A stretch of DNA of 64,000 nt from Algoriphagus sp. (lineage in GTDB: Bacteria > Bacteroidota > Bacteroidia > Cytophagales > Cyclobacteriaceae), in contig NZ_JAUXYL010000051.1 in assembly GCF_030694375.1 (NCBI RefSeq), forward strand, positions 1 through 64,000. Reading direction: 5' to 3'. Under the pieces are notes generated by a model, which did no database searches, was not told the DNA's origin, and saw nothing but the letters and a program-made list of their open reading frames with translations. Position numbers and translations under genes: made by a program. Of this stretch, positions 26,536 through 35,260 are shown piece by piece; positions within the stretch are counted from its first letter, which is position 1; each line of letters opens with the position of its first letter.

Positions 26536-27501
26536 TATATCCTATGGAACCACTTGACTTCAAGGTTAGAACAAGATTATTTATTTTCCTTTTTAAAGGT
26601 TTCTGTTTAATAAGTAGCAGCTCTCATTTTGGAAGGACAGTGATCTGAGCCAGGTGCTTGAACCTTTGGCAAGGTATAGAATTTTAATAGATTCTATGTT
26701 TTCATCGCTTTCAAATCCTTGTTTTAAAAGTTTTTGAATGATTTTTTAAGGTAATCCATGGATTCAGAAGAAGCCATTTCCAAGCAGCGAAAATCTGAAT
26801 GGAAAACTTCTGTTTTTCGGGAGCGCTCCCTGAGGACATAATCGGAAAAGATCAGAAGAATCAATTTAAAAGGATCCAGTTTAAAGTTACTTGAAACTAT
26901 ATTTACAGGATTGCTGATACCGTGGAATACTTTGAATTCAGATTTTGGAAGCTTTCCAAACAGCGTTCTACTTTGAAACAGGATCCAAACTGTTTTCGGA
27001 GAATTAATCAGCTGTTGGCGTTTGTCAGTGCTCAGTAGCTATGGCCTAATTGGAATTTTGTGAGAAAGTTAAATCAAATAAACAACCCTTTCACAAGACA
27101 GTATGAGATACAGCTTCGCCCTTTCAGTCCCAGCTTCGCGAAAAAAAAGAAATGAATCAGCCTTAGAACTATGGATTGTTTTATCCGGGTATGGGCTGAT
27201 TTTCTTTTTTAAATGCTCTTTACGCGCTAGTCTTAGCTGATTGTGAATTTGAAACTGAGTCACAGAAGACTCAATTATTTTAGGTTTACCGGTTTTTTAA
27301 AAAATGAGCCTCAAATCGAAGATTTAATCCATTTTATGTAAGTATTAAGATTAAAGGTACGAAACTGAGTTGTTTCTGAACTCATTTAATATCCAATTTT
27401 TTATTGTTTTTTTCATATTCAAGAAAATGCTTTTTACTTCCAGAAATAAGGTTTACAATTTTCAAATGCGGTGTGTTGCGTTTCATTTATACAGCCTATT
27501 T
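26536..27501. other. About 1-kb gap, apart from the possible remnant nothing clear
   Basis: Between the UXS gene and the unknown 182-residue gene. Besides the start-less frame at 26724-27038, a 64-codon minus-strand frame (27069-27263) is open but has no recognisable features. AT-rich runs at 27290-27420 could contain a promoter reading to the left. Confidence 0.5.
26724..27038 (-). pseudogene. Open frame without start codon, possible gene remnant
   Basis: A 104-codon open frame between two stops, with no ATG until codon 75. The sequence looks protein-like rather than random: T-V-W-I-L-F-Q-S-R-T-L-F-G-K-L-P-K, later F-H-G-I-S-N-P-V-N-I-V, then L-I-L-L-I-F-S-D-Y-V-L, ending M-D-Y-L-K-K-S-F-K-N-F. 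I do not recognise a family. It lies in a 1-kb gap with no other gene, so a degraded gene is plausible; chance openness cannot be excluded. Confidence 0.3.
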
Positions 27502-28050
27502 TTAAATGTCAAGGAGCTCTGAATTCTGAAAAACCCAAAGCTGAGAGTTGCCAAAATTCTCCAAAAAAATCTGGGCACCACTTTCAGTTTCCCAAAGCCA
27601 TTTTTCTTTTTCCGGATCCATTGCACTTTGGATGATAGTGGCAAGGTGGAGACCAATAGTCTGAAATTGGGCACCATAGTCATATTGCCGTCTAAATGTT
27701 CCCACCAAATTTCCATTGAGTTCGAACCGGTAAAAGCTTACCGGATAGATTCCATTTTTGAAGGTAAATCTTGTGGTTTTTAGTTCTTGTCCATTTTTAG
27801 AACAAGTACATTGAACAGATGGGGAATCCTTCGCTACAGGATAAATAAAGCCTGGAAAAGGTTCTGAAAATGAGGTTTTTAATTCAATACGTTGTACAGA
27901 ACTGTCTGAAGACCTTTGCTTGAACTCATCAAGCATACCGAAGGGGTCGAAAAAAACCGGCTTATCCGAATACGAATAACGGAAATTAACTCCGGCTACT
28001 CTTTTAGTAACGTAGGTGCGTCCTGTCAAAAATCCCTTAAAATAGTCCAT
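27502..28050 (-). CDS. Hypothetical protein, function unknown
   Basis: 182 residues with ATG at 28050. No signal peptide or membrane helix. It is rich in aromatic residues and beta-prone segments, for example Y-V-T-K-R-V-A-G-V-N-F-R-Y-S-Y, F-P-G-F-I-Y-P-V-A, F-T-F-K-N-G-I-Y-P-V-S-F-Y-R-F-E-L, and it has two cysteines close together (V-Q-C-T-C-S). I do not recognise the family. It lies between the Wzc-like gene and UXS on the same strand with long AT-rich gaps on both sides, so it may be transcribed alone. Confidence 0.6.
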   Translation of the reverse strand: MDYFKGFLTGRTYVTKRVAGVNFRYSYSDKPVFFDPFGMLDEFKQRSSDSSVQRIELKTSFSEPFPGFIYPVAKDSPSVQCTCSKNGQELKTTRFTFKNGIYPVSFYRFELNGNLVGTFRRQYDYGAQFQTIGLHLATIIQSAMDPEKEKWLWETESGAQIFLENFGNSQLWVFQNSELLDI

Positions 28051-28483
28051 CTCTTCTTGGGTTTTAAAAATTAAACTATTGCAATCAATTAAAATAAGTT
28101 AGTTAAGGAGGAGGTAACTTGGACACAAATCTTAAGCCAAAATAACAATCGATGCTAGAACAAAATTAATAAAAAACTCCACTTTAAAAATAGTTGGCGT
28201 AAAAAAAAATTAGTAAATAATACAAATTTTATACGAAATTTTATATTTTTTCATGGATTAAGTCATTCAAAAAATAATAAATTATTAGTTAAGAAAAAAA
28301 GTTCATTTTTTGAAAAATTTAAGCCTTTTAAAGGTCTAGACCTGAGGGGTTTCAAAGGTTTAGCGGAGTTTTAATAGTAAATAAATCAGGATATTTCCGA
28401 TAATCGATTAAATATTATTAATAAATGACCTAAAAAATCAGGAGGACTTCTTAGGGTATTTTATGTGTCAAAAAGACCAAGAA
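28051..28483. other. AT-rich gap downstream of the tyrosine kinase gene
   Basis: About 430 bp with many A and T runs and no open frame of note. It probably contains the end of the Wza-Wzc transcript and the promoter of the 182-residue gene; I found no clear terminator hairpin. Confidence 0.45.
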
Positions 28484-30919
28484 TTACTTGCGTATTCTGA
28501 GTGCCCGTTTCCACCAGGGGAGGTAGACTTCTTCGTGATATCCATAAGAATTGCTGCCATAGCCATAGCCGTAACCATAGCCATATCCTTTATCAATATG
28601 CAGGTCATTAAGAATACCATAGATCTTAGTGATTCCACCCTTTTCCACTAAATTATTTAGAATTTGGGCATCCGCTTTATTGGAGTATCCTTGACGGAAC
28701 ACGTAAAAGCTCACATCCGCAAATCCAAATAATTCCTTTGTCTCTGAAACCAGGCCAACCGGAGGACAATCAAATACTACAACATCGTATTCGAGTTTGA
28801 TTTCCTCTATAATGGTTCTGAATTTATCCTGAAGAAGTAATTCTGCGGGATTAGGGGGAATCGGTCCGGAAAGGATCACATCTAAATTTTCGTATCCAGA
28901 TGGCTTTACGACTGATTGCCAAGATTTGTCACTGCTCAGGCAGGTACTCATTCCTTTGTCATTGATCAGGCCAAAGTCCTGGGCAATCCTTGGCTTTCGA
29001 AGATCCAAGCCAATCAATATTGTTTTTTTACCCATTAGCGCAAAGACCGATGCCATATTCATGGAAACGAATGTTTTCCCTTCTCCAGAAATCGAAGAGG
29101 TAAAAAGCAGTGTAAGGCTTTGGCGCTGGGGACTCAAATATGCGAGATCAGCACGGAGGGAGCGAAAAGATTCAGTGACAGATGATCTTGGGCTGTTAAA
29201 CACCGGCAGTGCATCTTCCGAACTGTTTCTTCCGATCATACCAATCAGGGGCACTTTTATTTGCTTTTCAAGCTCTTTTGGATCCTCAATTTTGGTGTTG
29301 AGGAAGTCTTTAATTGTGATAAAGCCAATTGGTAAAATTAGCCCTAAGATCAGTCCAATCAGGAGGTTAAGGGAACGCTTTGGCGCTACAGGCAGCTGAC
29401 CGGATTTACCATAATCCAAAATCATGTTACTCGGCATATTGGATGCCTGTGTGATTTCTGCCTCAGCTTTTTTCTGTAGGAAATAGATGTAGATATTTTC
29501 GTTGATGGTAAACTGACGGGTGTAACTCAACAATTGCCGTTCGGTCGCCGGAAGTGAATTAATTTCCCGTTCGATGGTTCGGATTCTACCATTCAAATCC
29601 GCCAAGACATTTTGGGTATTCACGATTGCAGAATTCACATTTTCCTGCAAGGCTTTGGTAGTATTCTGGATTCTGGCGTTGATATCGCGGACTTGAGGAG
29701 TTTGATCTGAAAAATTAGCTGTGAGTCTTACCCGGTCGGCTTGCATTTCAGATAGACTTTGAACCAAAGTATTAAGAAGCGGATCGGCTGTACCGACTAT
29801 TGAGGGTGCAACCATTTCACCTGCCTGGCCACTTGCAAGGTAATTGCGCAGGGTTTGGAGATACTTGAGGTTGATTTCGTTTACTCCTTTTTCCTTTTCA
29901 AATTCAGAAAGTCGTTCAAAAATGATGGAGCCTTCTTGGGAAAGGTTAAAGATTTTATTTTCGGAGCGGTACTTTTGAAGTTTATTTTCAGAACCTCTCA
30001 ATGAATCCGTGATGCCACTTAGCTGTTGATCGATGAATTGGATGGTGTTTTCGGCCGTTCTGTTTTTATCATCCAACTCCCGCTGCAGGTAAGTTTCCAT
30101 AAGCTTGTTGAGGTAGTCTTCTCCCAATCTCCTGAGCGGGGTCTCGAGACTTAGTATGACAATAGAACTCTGTTTGTTGGATGGTGCCGCGGAGAGTTTT
30201 TCCCTGAAAGATAGAGCTAGTGAGGGCGTGTCAATCAGTTGAAAATAAAAGACTTCCTGAGGAAGGGCAGACACTTTTTCGACTATGAACTCGAAAAATT
30301 CACCTTTCACCGGATCGCCAAAACGGTGGATGGCAGGCTTCAGGGCAAGTTCTTCTAACTTGGTTTTATAGTAAGGGTCTTTTGGGTTAAAGACTGAAAA
30401 CTCATCTTCTGCCACACTGAGTAGAAAAGTATTTTCATCGACCACTTCCACCTTAAAGAGTCCTCCTACCACTTGGGATTTGGTCCAGTCTGCATTTACA
30501 TAGATTGGGAAATTACCATAGGATTCAGTTTTCTTTAAAAAATCCTCTTTGTAGTATTTGACATTCAAGTTAAGTTGATCCAACGTGGCCTGTGCCAATG
30601 AAAAAGATTTGAGAATTCCGATTTCATTCTCGATGTTACTTTTTCCTTGCAGTCCCATTAGCCCTGCAGATTCAAACAGATCAGAACCAAGGGAAGCGTT
30701 ATCGTCTTTGACAATTACTGTCGATTCCACCTTGTAAATAGGGGTCGTGAGTCTATTAAACAGAAAAGCTGAAAGCAAACCTAAAAAGGCAAATGCAATT
30801 ATAAGAGGCCAATATTGCAGGTAATTAAAAAGGATGACTTTTAAATCAATCTCATCTTCCTGATTTACCATAAAGGGAGACTGCTGACCGGGGTTAGCTT
30901 GAGGAGAATTCGGATACAT
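28484..30919 (-). CDS. Wzc-like polysaccharide co-polymerase / tyrosine autokinase
   Basis: 811 residues. An N-terminal Wzz-type chain-length domain has helices at about 32-55 and 515-535 and a long periplasmic coiled-coil part between them. The cytoplasmic BY-kinase domain has Walker A S-G-E-G-K-T, Walker A' I-L-I-G-L-D-L-R-K-P, and Walker B V-V-V-F-D-C-P-P. The C-terminal tail holds eight tyrosines in G-Y repeats (K-G-Y-G-Y-G-Y... to E-E-V-Y), the autophosphorylation cluster that controls polymer length and export. The tail is encoded by a hexanucleotide repeat. The gene starts 2 bp after the Wza-like stop. Confidence 0.93.
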   Translation of the reverse strand: MYPNSPQANPGQQSPFMVNQEDEIDLKVILFNYLQYWPLIIAFAFLGLLSAFLFNRLTTPIYKVESTVIVKDDNASLGSDLFESAGLMGLQGKSNIENEIGILKSFSLAQATLDQLNLNVKYYKEDFLKKTESYGNFPIYVNADWTKSQVVGGLFKVEVVDENTFLLSVAEDEFSVFNPKDPYYKTKLEELALKPAIHRFGDPVKGEFFEFIVEKVSALPQEVFYFQLIDTPSLALSFREKLSAAPSNKQSSIVILSLETPLRRLGEDYLNKLMETYLQRELDDKNRTAENTIQFIDQQLSGITDSLRGSENKLQKYRSENKIFNLSQEGSIIFERLSEFEKEKGVNEINLKYLQTLRNYLASGQAGEMVAPSIVGTADPLLNTLVQSLSEMQADRVRLTANFSDQTPQVRDINARIQNTTKALQENVNSAIVNTQNVLADLNGRIRTIEREINSLPATERQLLSYTRQFTINENIYIYFLQKKAEAEITQASNMPSNMILDYGKSGQLPVAPKRSLNLLIGLILGLILPIGFITIKDFLNTKIEDPKELEKQIKVPLIGMIGRNSSEDALPVFNSPRSSVTESFRSLRADLAYLSPQRQSLTLLFTSSISGEGKTFVSMNMASVFALMGKKTILIGLDLRKPRIAQDFGLINDKGMSTCLSSDKSWQSVVKPSGYENLDVILSGPIPPNPAELLLQDKFRTIIEEIKLEYDVVVFDCPPVGLVSETKELFGFADVSFYVFRQGYSNKADAQILNNLVEKGGITKIYGILNDLHIDKGYGYGYGYGYGSNSYGYHEEVYLPWWKRALRIRK
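28556..28587 (-). repeat. Hexanucleotide repeat encoding the Tyr-Gly tail
   Basis: Plus-strand CCATAG/CCATAG/CCGTAA/CCATAG/CCATAT, i.e. GGCTAT-type units on the coding strand, each giving Gly-Tyr. Slippage by one unit would keep frame and change the number of phosphorylatable tyrosines. Confidence 0.75.
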
Positions 30920-30921
30920 TT

Positions 30922-31731
30922 TTATCGAGTAGCGACATTGATGATTAGGACTGCTGCCGTTATTGCAGAAATAATAAGGGCCAAAGATTGGGCAGCATTT
31001 TCACCTGCTCCTACTTCACGAACTTTCATGGGTTCGGCATAAATCTGATCATTAGGCTGAATAAAATAATAGGGGGATCGAATCAGCTGACGATCATTTA
31101 GGTTTAAGCGATGAAGTTTTGTTCCTTCAGGATATTGACGGATGAGTAAAATTTCATCTCGTTTGGAGATATTGGTAAGATCACCTGCATTGGCGATTGC
31201 TTCAAAAATGGTCATTCTGTCCTGTAATACCACAAATTTACCCGGTCTTTTGAATTCTCCTAAAGCTGAATATCGGATACCACCGAGTTTGACTTTGACA
31301 TAAACTTCAGTCTTAACATATTCTTTAAGCTGAGATTCAATTTGCATCCGAACTTCCTCCAATGATTTATTTTGAACTTGAATCTCTCCGACAATTGGAA
31401 GGCGGATATTTCCGTTTCTATCAACTGTGTATCCAGTCATATAGTAGATGTCTCCACCACTTTGACCTGCCACTTGCATTTGCTGATTAGCAGCAGCAGT
31501 CTTATTATTAAATCCGTTTAAAAGAAAGTCTTGTTCGGTTTGGATGTTGACATCGACAATGTCGTTGTATTGAAGCTTGTACTCCGGTATATCATACGAA
31601 ATCAGTTCATCCTCAGAAATTACCTGATTGTCATTAAGATTTTGCAGGTAGATGATTTTTTCATTGGAAACACAGGCCATAGAAGCCCAAAAAAGGAGTC
31701 CAATACCTAATGCACTAGCGAGTTTACGCAT
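30922..31731 (-). CDS. Wza-like polysaccharide export lipoprotein
   Basis: 269 residues. Signal peptide with lipobox A-S-M-A-C, modified Cys20, then a polysaccharide-export (Poly_export) domain with L-Q-Y-N-D-I-V-D-V at about 53-61 and V-D-R-N-G-N-I-R-L-P-I-V-G. A SLBB-type segment follows (Y-S-A-L-G-E-F-K-R-P-G-K-F-V), and a C-terminal hydrophobic helix (A-L-I-I-S-A-I-T-A-A-V-L-I-I) could be the outer-membrane-spanning helix seen in Wza. It forms the export pore partnered with the Wzc-like protein next to it. First gene of the polysaccharide locus in the direction of transcription. Confidence 0.92.
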   Translation of the reverse strand: MRKLASALGIGLLFWASMACVSNEKIIYLQNLNDNQVISEDELISYDIPEYKLQYNDIVDVNIQTEQDFLLNGFNNKTAAANQQMQVAGQSGGDIYYMTGYTVDRNGNIRLPIVGEIQVQNKSLEEVRMQIESQLKEYVKTEVYVKVKLGGIRYSALGEFKRPGKFVVLQDRMTIFEAIANAGDLTNISKRDEILLIRQYPEGTKLHRLNLNDRQLIRSPYYFIQPNDQIYAEPMKVREVGAGENAAQSLALIISAITAAVLIINVATR

Positions 31732-31765
31732 ATAGAAGTTTAAATAATTGATATCAAAATATGGG

Positions 31766-31773
31766 CAAATTTA
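31766..31773 (-). promoter_or_regulatory. Possible -7 element for wza-wzc
   Basis: The coding strand has TAAATTTG, a perfect match to the Bacteroidota TAnnTTTG -7 box, 35 bp before the Wza-like ATG. The -33 TTTG/TTG element is poor (a T-run at about the right place), so the call is tentative. Confidence 0.4.
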
Positions 31774-31935
31774 GCGATTTCCTTTAAAAAACGGAGTTTT
31801 TTGTAAAATCGTAAAAATTAAAGACTGTTGATCCTATTAATCCTTAAGGATTAAACCTTTAAGCCAAAGGCCAAGGATCAAGCTTTATTTTGCGGAAACA
31901 AATAATTTAACTAATTGTTTTTTTTTAAAATCCCA

Positions 31936-32304
31936 CTAAATCTCCTTCCCCTTAACAATCAAAAACCAATCTCCTTCAAGTTCGAGATACCCGAAGTCAT
32001 AGCAATAATGGTAAAGGTTACCTTTTTTGTTTTGGTAGCTATGGGTGAAAAATTTGAAATTAAACCCTGCTCGCATCAGTCGCTCCCGGGTTGTCTTGGA
32101 AAGATCCTCCCCTAGTGGGATCAATGTCTGAAGGATATTTCTGTTTTTCTTTAGGGTATGATTGATATTTCGGATCAGGTTGGTGCTATCGGCATTTTGT
32201 TGATTGTTGTAAGTATTTCTGCAGCTGTCATCACAGAATTTTTTGTCTACCCTACCCTGAATCGGTTTTCCGCAATGTAGGCAGTTTCTTTTTTCCTGGT
32301 TCAT
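31936..32304 (-). CDS. Small zinc-ribbon protein
   Basis: 122 residues. Four cysteines (8, 11, 24, 28) form C-L-H-C...K-F-C-D-D-S-C-R, an N-terminal zinc ribbon of the DUF2116 kind. The rest has a helical stretch with L-I-P-L-G-E-D-L and an aromatic end F-K-F-F-T-H-S-Y...Y-C-Y-D-F-G-Y. Proteins like this are common and uncharacterised in Bacteroidota. Function unknown; nucleic-acid or protein binding is only a guess. It has a 204-bp gap to the Wza-like gene downstream and diverges from the plus-strand gene that follows. Confidence 0.75.
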   Translation of the reverse strand: MNQEKRNCLHCGKPIQGRVDKKFCDDSCRNTYNNQQNADSTNLIRNINHTLKKNRNILQTLIPLGEDLSKTTRERLMRAGFNFKFFTHSYQNKKGNLYHYCYDFGYLELEGDWFLIVKGKEI

Positions 32305-32369
32305 ATCTAAAAAGTTTAAATCAATTTACAGGATTAGTTTGATTTTATCAGTAGGTAGAGGTTGAATTT

Positions 32370-32410
32370 GGGCTTAGAGGTTAGTAAGTTATAGGTTGAT
32401 TGGTTATTGG
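32370..32410. repeat. Degenerate 8-bp tandem array
   Basis: Imperfect octamers TTAGAGGT/TAGTAAGT/TATAGGTT/GATTGGTT/ATTGGTAC in the divergent gap between the zinc-ribbon and DUF2490 genes. Same type as the arrays before permease genes. Confidence 0.45.
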
Positions 32411-32498
32411 TACAGTCAATTCTTTTTGTGGAAGTACAAACACTGACATCTGTCATCTTGACTCTAACTTACTGACACTATTTTACTATTTTTCCCAC

Positions 32499-33188
32499 AT
32501 GAAGAAAGTTCTGATCCTTATCCTATTTGTACTGATTTCCATTCCTGCTTTTTCCCAAGAGGAAAGCGAGTTGGGAGCTTGGTACATGTATTTTGGGAAT
32601 TTCAGATTTACTGAGTCTCCTTGGGCAATTCATGGGGAATTACAGCATCGTAATCACAATGTCCTTGGTGATCTTGAGCAACTGCTTATCAGAACGGGGC
32701 TTCAGTATAATTTGAAATCAGGCCAAGTAAGTTTCCTTGCAGGGTATGCATCCATTAACACAGGGACTTTGGGAGAATCCAGGGAAGATTTCCATGAAAA
32801 CAGGATCTATCAAGAGGTTATTTTGAGACAGAAGCTTGGTAAAATCGGCCTTACGCACCGCTATCGATACGAGCAGCGATGGATTGAAGAATCAGACTTT
32901 CGGACCCGCTATCGCTATGCGGTTTTCGTGAATGTTCCCCTCAATACCAAAGAGCTGAGTGATAAAGGCGCCATTTACCTGCAGGTATATGATGAGATTT
33001 TCATTAATGGAGAAAAGCCAACAGAAAATTCTCAGTTTTTTGATCGTAACAGAATCTATTTAGGCTTGGGATATCGTACATCACCGAAATTGGCATTGCA
33101 AATTGGAGTGATGGAACAAACAAGTACTTTCCGTTCGAAGACCCAACTCCAATTCAGTGCCTTTCACCAGCTATTCTCCAAAAAATGA
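32499..33188 (+). CDS. DUF2490-family probable outer-membrane protein
   Basis: 229 residues from the ATG at 32499; a TTG further upstream would add 33 residues without features, whereas the ATG opens a clean signal peptide (M-K-K-V-L-I-L-I-L-F-V-L-I-S-I-P-A-F-S-Q). The mature part has repeated amphipathic strands with many Arg and aromatic residues: W-A-I-H-G-E-L-Q-H-R, R-H-R-Y-R-Y-E-Q-R-W-I, F-F-D-R-N-R-I-Y-L-G-L-G-Y-R, typical of DUF2490, a small beta-barrel family. Function is unknown. Confidence 0.78.
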   Translation: MKKVLILILFVLISIPAFSQEESELGAWYMYFGNFRFTESPWAIHGELQHRNHNVLGDLEQLLIRTGLQYNLKSGQVSFLAGYASINTGTLGESREDFHENRIYQEVILRQKLGKIGLTHRYRYEQRWIEESDFRTRYRYAVFVNVPLNTKELSDKGAIYLQVYDEIFINGEKPTENSQFFDRNRIYLGLGYRTSPKLALQIGVMEQTSTFRSKTQLQFSAFHQLFSKK

Positions 33189-33232
33189 ATTCTCGGTGAT
33201 TTTTTGATATGATTCTGAAAAAAAACACATTT

Positions 33233-33261
33233 TTTGAACAGATTGTGATAAATTAGATTTG
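33233..33261 (+). promoter_or_regulatory. Bacteroidota-type promoter for the DUF4136 gene
   Basis: TTTG at 33233-33236, 17 bp, then TAGATTTG (TAnnTTTG) at 33254-33261. Spacing and both boxes fit the Bacteroidota/Flavobacterium consensus. It would leave a 5' untranslated region of about 100 bases before the ATG at 33369. Confidence 0.6.
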
Positions 33262-33368
33262 CTAGAACACTGAAAAATAAAGACTTGACAAAACAAAATT
33301 TCAGATCCTAGGGTTAAACCCCCGCCATAGCTATGTAGATATCCCGAACAACCAAATCTTAGTAACCC

Positions 33369-33953
33369 ATGAAAATTTCATCTGCCCTCCTCCTAATCCT
33401 TATTGTGATTACAGCCTCCTGTTTTTCCTCCAAAGATTATGTAACCGATTACGACTACAATTATACTGGGTCATTTAAAAAATATAGGACTTTTGCGTTT
33501 GTAGAGTCGGGTGAAAATGAGTCCTCGCCCTTATCGAGTGTTCTCAATGCTACCATAGGGGCAAGATTGGGTTCACAGGGTTATCGGGAGCAACTTAACA
33601 AACCGGATATGCTGGTGAGTTACAAAATTTTTTCTGACTCGATACGCTATCGGGGGTATGTGCAACCTGAGTTTGATTATTGGCTCAACAGGACAGGGAT
33701 GACCTATCGCAATGAGGAAGGCGAAATCGAGCGAGAGCAGGAAAAAGATGAAACGTATAATCAGGTCAAATACGCCCAAAACAATGGCATGTTGGTTATT
33801 TATGTCATTGACTCTAAAAAGGGCAGCACGATATGGCAAGGATACACCGCTGCTAAATTTGATCAGGAATCACCTAGTTTTCAATCTGACATTACAAGGG
33901 CTGCCTATCGGGTGATGAATGAATTCAAAATCATCAATAGATTGAGCGAATAA
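33369..33953 (+). CDS. DUF4136 lipoprotein
   Basis: 194 residues. Signal peptide with lipobox I-T-A-S-C, lipidated Cys18. The mature part begins V-T-D-Y-D-Y-N-Y-T-G-S-F-K-K-Y-R-T-F-A-F, the usual opening of DUF4136, then N-A-T-I-G-A-R-L-G-S-Q-G-Y and P-D-M-L-V-S-Y-K-I. A periplasmic or outer-membrane lipoprotein of unknown role. It stands alone between its own promoter and a terminator. Confidence 0.85.
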   Translation: MKISSALLLILIVITASCFSSKDYVTDYDYNYTGSFKKYRTFAFVESGENESSPLSSVLNATIGARLGSQGYREQLNKPDMLVSYKIFSDSIRYRGYVQPEFDYWLNRTGMTYRNEEGEIEREQEKDETYNQVKYAQNNGMLVIYVIDSKKGSTIWQGYTAAKFDQESPSFQSDITRAAYRVMNEFKIINRLSE

Positions 33954-34003
33954 GCTAAATCAACTCCTCATACTGGGGAGTTTATCAGCACTTATGCCAA
34001 AAT

Positions 34004-34032
34004 TGTCCTGAGAAATCGGGACATTTTTTTTT
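34004..34032 (+). terminator. Rho-independent terminator after DUF4136 gene
   Basis: TGTCCT...GGGACA hairpin (six pairs with one G-T) with an eight-base loop, followed by nine T's. Confidence 0.75.
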
Positions 34033-34175
34033 GCCCAATTCCTATTTGAAAAATTCAAATTAGCTGATTTGAAGCTTTGAAGGACTTTTTCAGCGCCTAT
34101 TATGTTAATCACAAGCAAATTTTACTGATGTGGCGGCTTTTTTGGATTAAAAGAGGAAATCAAAAACTAAATGCC

Positions 34176-34368
34176 ATGAAATCGAGCATGAAAAAAAGTC
34201 ACACACTGTAATGATTTTCCTTCATGCGAGATTCCAAATGGCCTTTGAAAAACAAATTATAATCATATGAAATCGAGCAGAACAAAAACGCCAAACACTA
34301 AGACGATTCCTAGCCAAGCGAGATTCCATCTAGCCTTAAAAAAAAACTATAATCAGATGAAAACATCA
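34176..34368. repeat. Diverged 90-91-bp tandem duplication in the OmpA-gene leader
   Basis: Copy 1 starts at 34176 and copy 2 at 34267, both with ATGAAATCGAGC, both containing GCGAGATTCCA and ending in an A-rich tract plus TATAATCA. The third ATGAAA, 90 bp later at 34357, is the real start of the OmpA-like gene. Copy 1 encodes an 11-residue peptide then a stop; copy 2 is open into the OmpA frame. The stretch 33954-34356 holds no other gene. Confidence 0.75.
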
Positions 34369-35199
34369 TTAATTCTTGCAGGCATCATTGGCCTAAGCCT
34401 GACAGTCTCTTGTGTGTCAAAAAAGAAATACACGGAACTTGAAAGCAACCTTTTTAGAACTCAAACAGAACTAGCCGTCACCAATCAAGAGAAAGCTGAA
34501 TTGGAGGAAAAAATGTCAGCCATCGAAGCTCGCGTAGCAGAATACAATTCCAGAATCAACTCGCTTCGGGAGACCAATGATCAATTGTCCGAGAAAAACA
34601 GCGGGATGCTGAGTATTGAAGGTGCTGCTGTAATGTCAAAAAATTCCAAAACTAAAATGAAAGAGACCCTGACCAAAGTAGATCCAAGCTTGCTTGCCGG
34701 AGCCAAAACTTTGGAGGACTCAGTCAACCTTGCCATCGGACATAATATCAGACAGAATATCACCGAGCAGGGAGGGGATGCTGATGACATTCAAATTGAT
34801 ATCGACAAAACAGTAGTAATGATCTCGATTTCGGATAAATTACTTTTTACCACAGGCAGCTATCGAATCAATTCAAAGGCAGAACCTTTGCTTAAAAAAC
34901 TTGCTGAAGTAATCAACGCTGAACCAAGTTTACAAGTCATGATAGAGGGACATACTGACTCAAGAACAATCTCTACCCCGGCTTTGGAGGATAACTGGGA
35001 CCTGTCAGTTAAAAGAGCTACTTCAATCGTCAGGATGCTTCAACTGAAATATCAAGTTGCACCGGAAAAAATGATTGCTGCCGGTAGATCTTCATACATG
35101 CCTTTGGTTGAAAATGACAGCAAAGACAATATGGCCTTGAACAGAAGAACCCGTATCGTCCTTATCCCGGATTTGGACATGTTCTTCTCAATGCTGTAA
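34357..35199 (+). CDS. OmpA-family lipoprotein
   Basis: 280 residues from the ATG at 34357; the frame is open back to an ATG at 34267, but the later start gives a proper lipoprotein signal (I-G-L-S-L-T-V-S-C, Cys19). A coiled-coil stretch (about 25-75, heptads rich in E, L, N) is followed by an OmpA C-terminal domain: V-M-I-E-G-H-T-D-S, D-N-W-D-L-S-V-K-R-A, I-A-A-G-R and N-R-R-T-R-I. The Asp and Arg in the last motifs contact peptidoglycan in this family. It probably anchors the outer membrane to the wall. Confidence 0.9.
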   Translation: MKTSLILAGIIGLSLTVSCVSKKKYTELESNLFRTQTELAVTNQEKAELEEKMSAIEARVAEYNSRINSLRETNDQLSEKNSGMLSIEGAAVMSKNSKTKMKETLTKVDPSLLAGAKTLEDSVNLAIGHNIRQNITEQGGDADDIQIDIDKTVVMISISDKLLFTTGSYRINSKAEPLLKKLAEVINAEPSLQVMIEGHTDSRTISTPALEDNWDLSVKRATSIVRMLQLKYQVAPEKMIAAGRSSYMPLVENDSKDNMALNRRTRIVLIPDLDMFFSML

Positions 35200-35228
35200 T
35201 ACACCAACTACCACAATTCAACCAACTG

Positions 35229-35260
35229 AAAGACAGGCCTAATAGGCTTGTCTTTTTTTT
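35229..35260 (+). terminator. Rho-independent terminator after the OmpA-like gene
   Basis: AAGACAGGCC-TAATA-GGCTTGTCTT hairpin (ten pairs, one G-T) directly followed by a run of T's. It closes the plus-strand unit. Confidence 0.9.

Noticed and set aside
27069..27263. 64-codon minus-strand frame
   Set aside because: No recognisable motif and no conserved context; left as non-coding.
32400..32498. 33-residue extension of the DUF2490 protein
   Set aside because: TTG start and no features; the ATG at 32499 opens a normal signal peptide.
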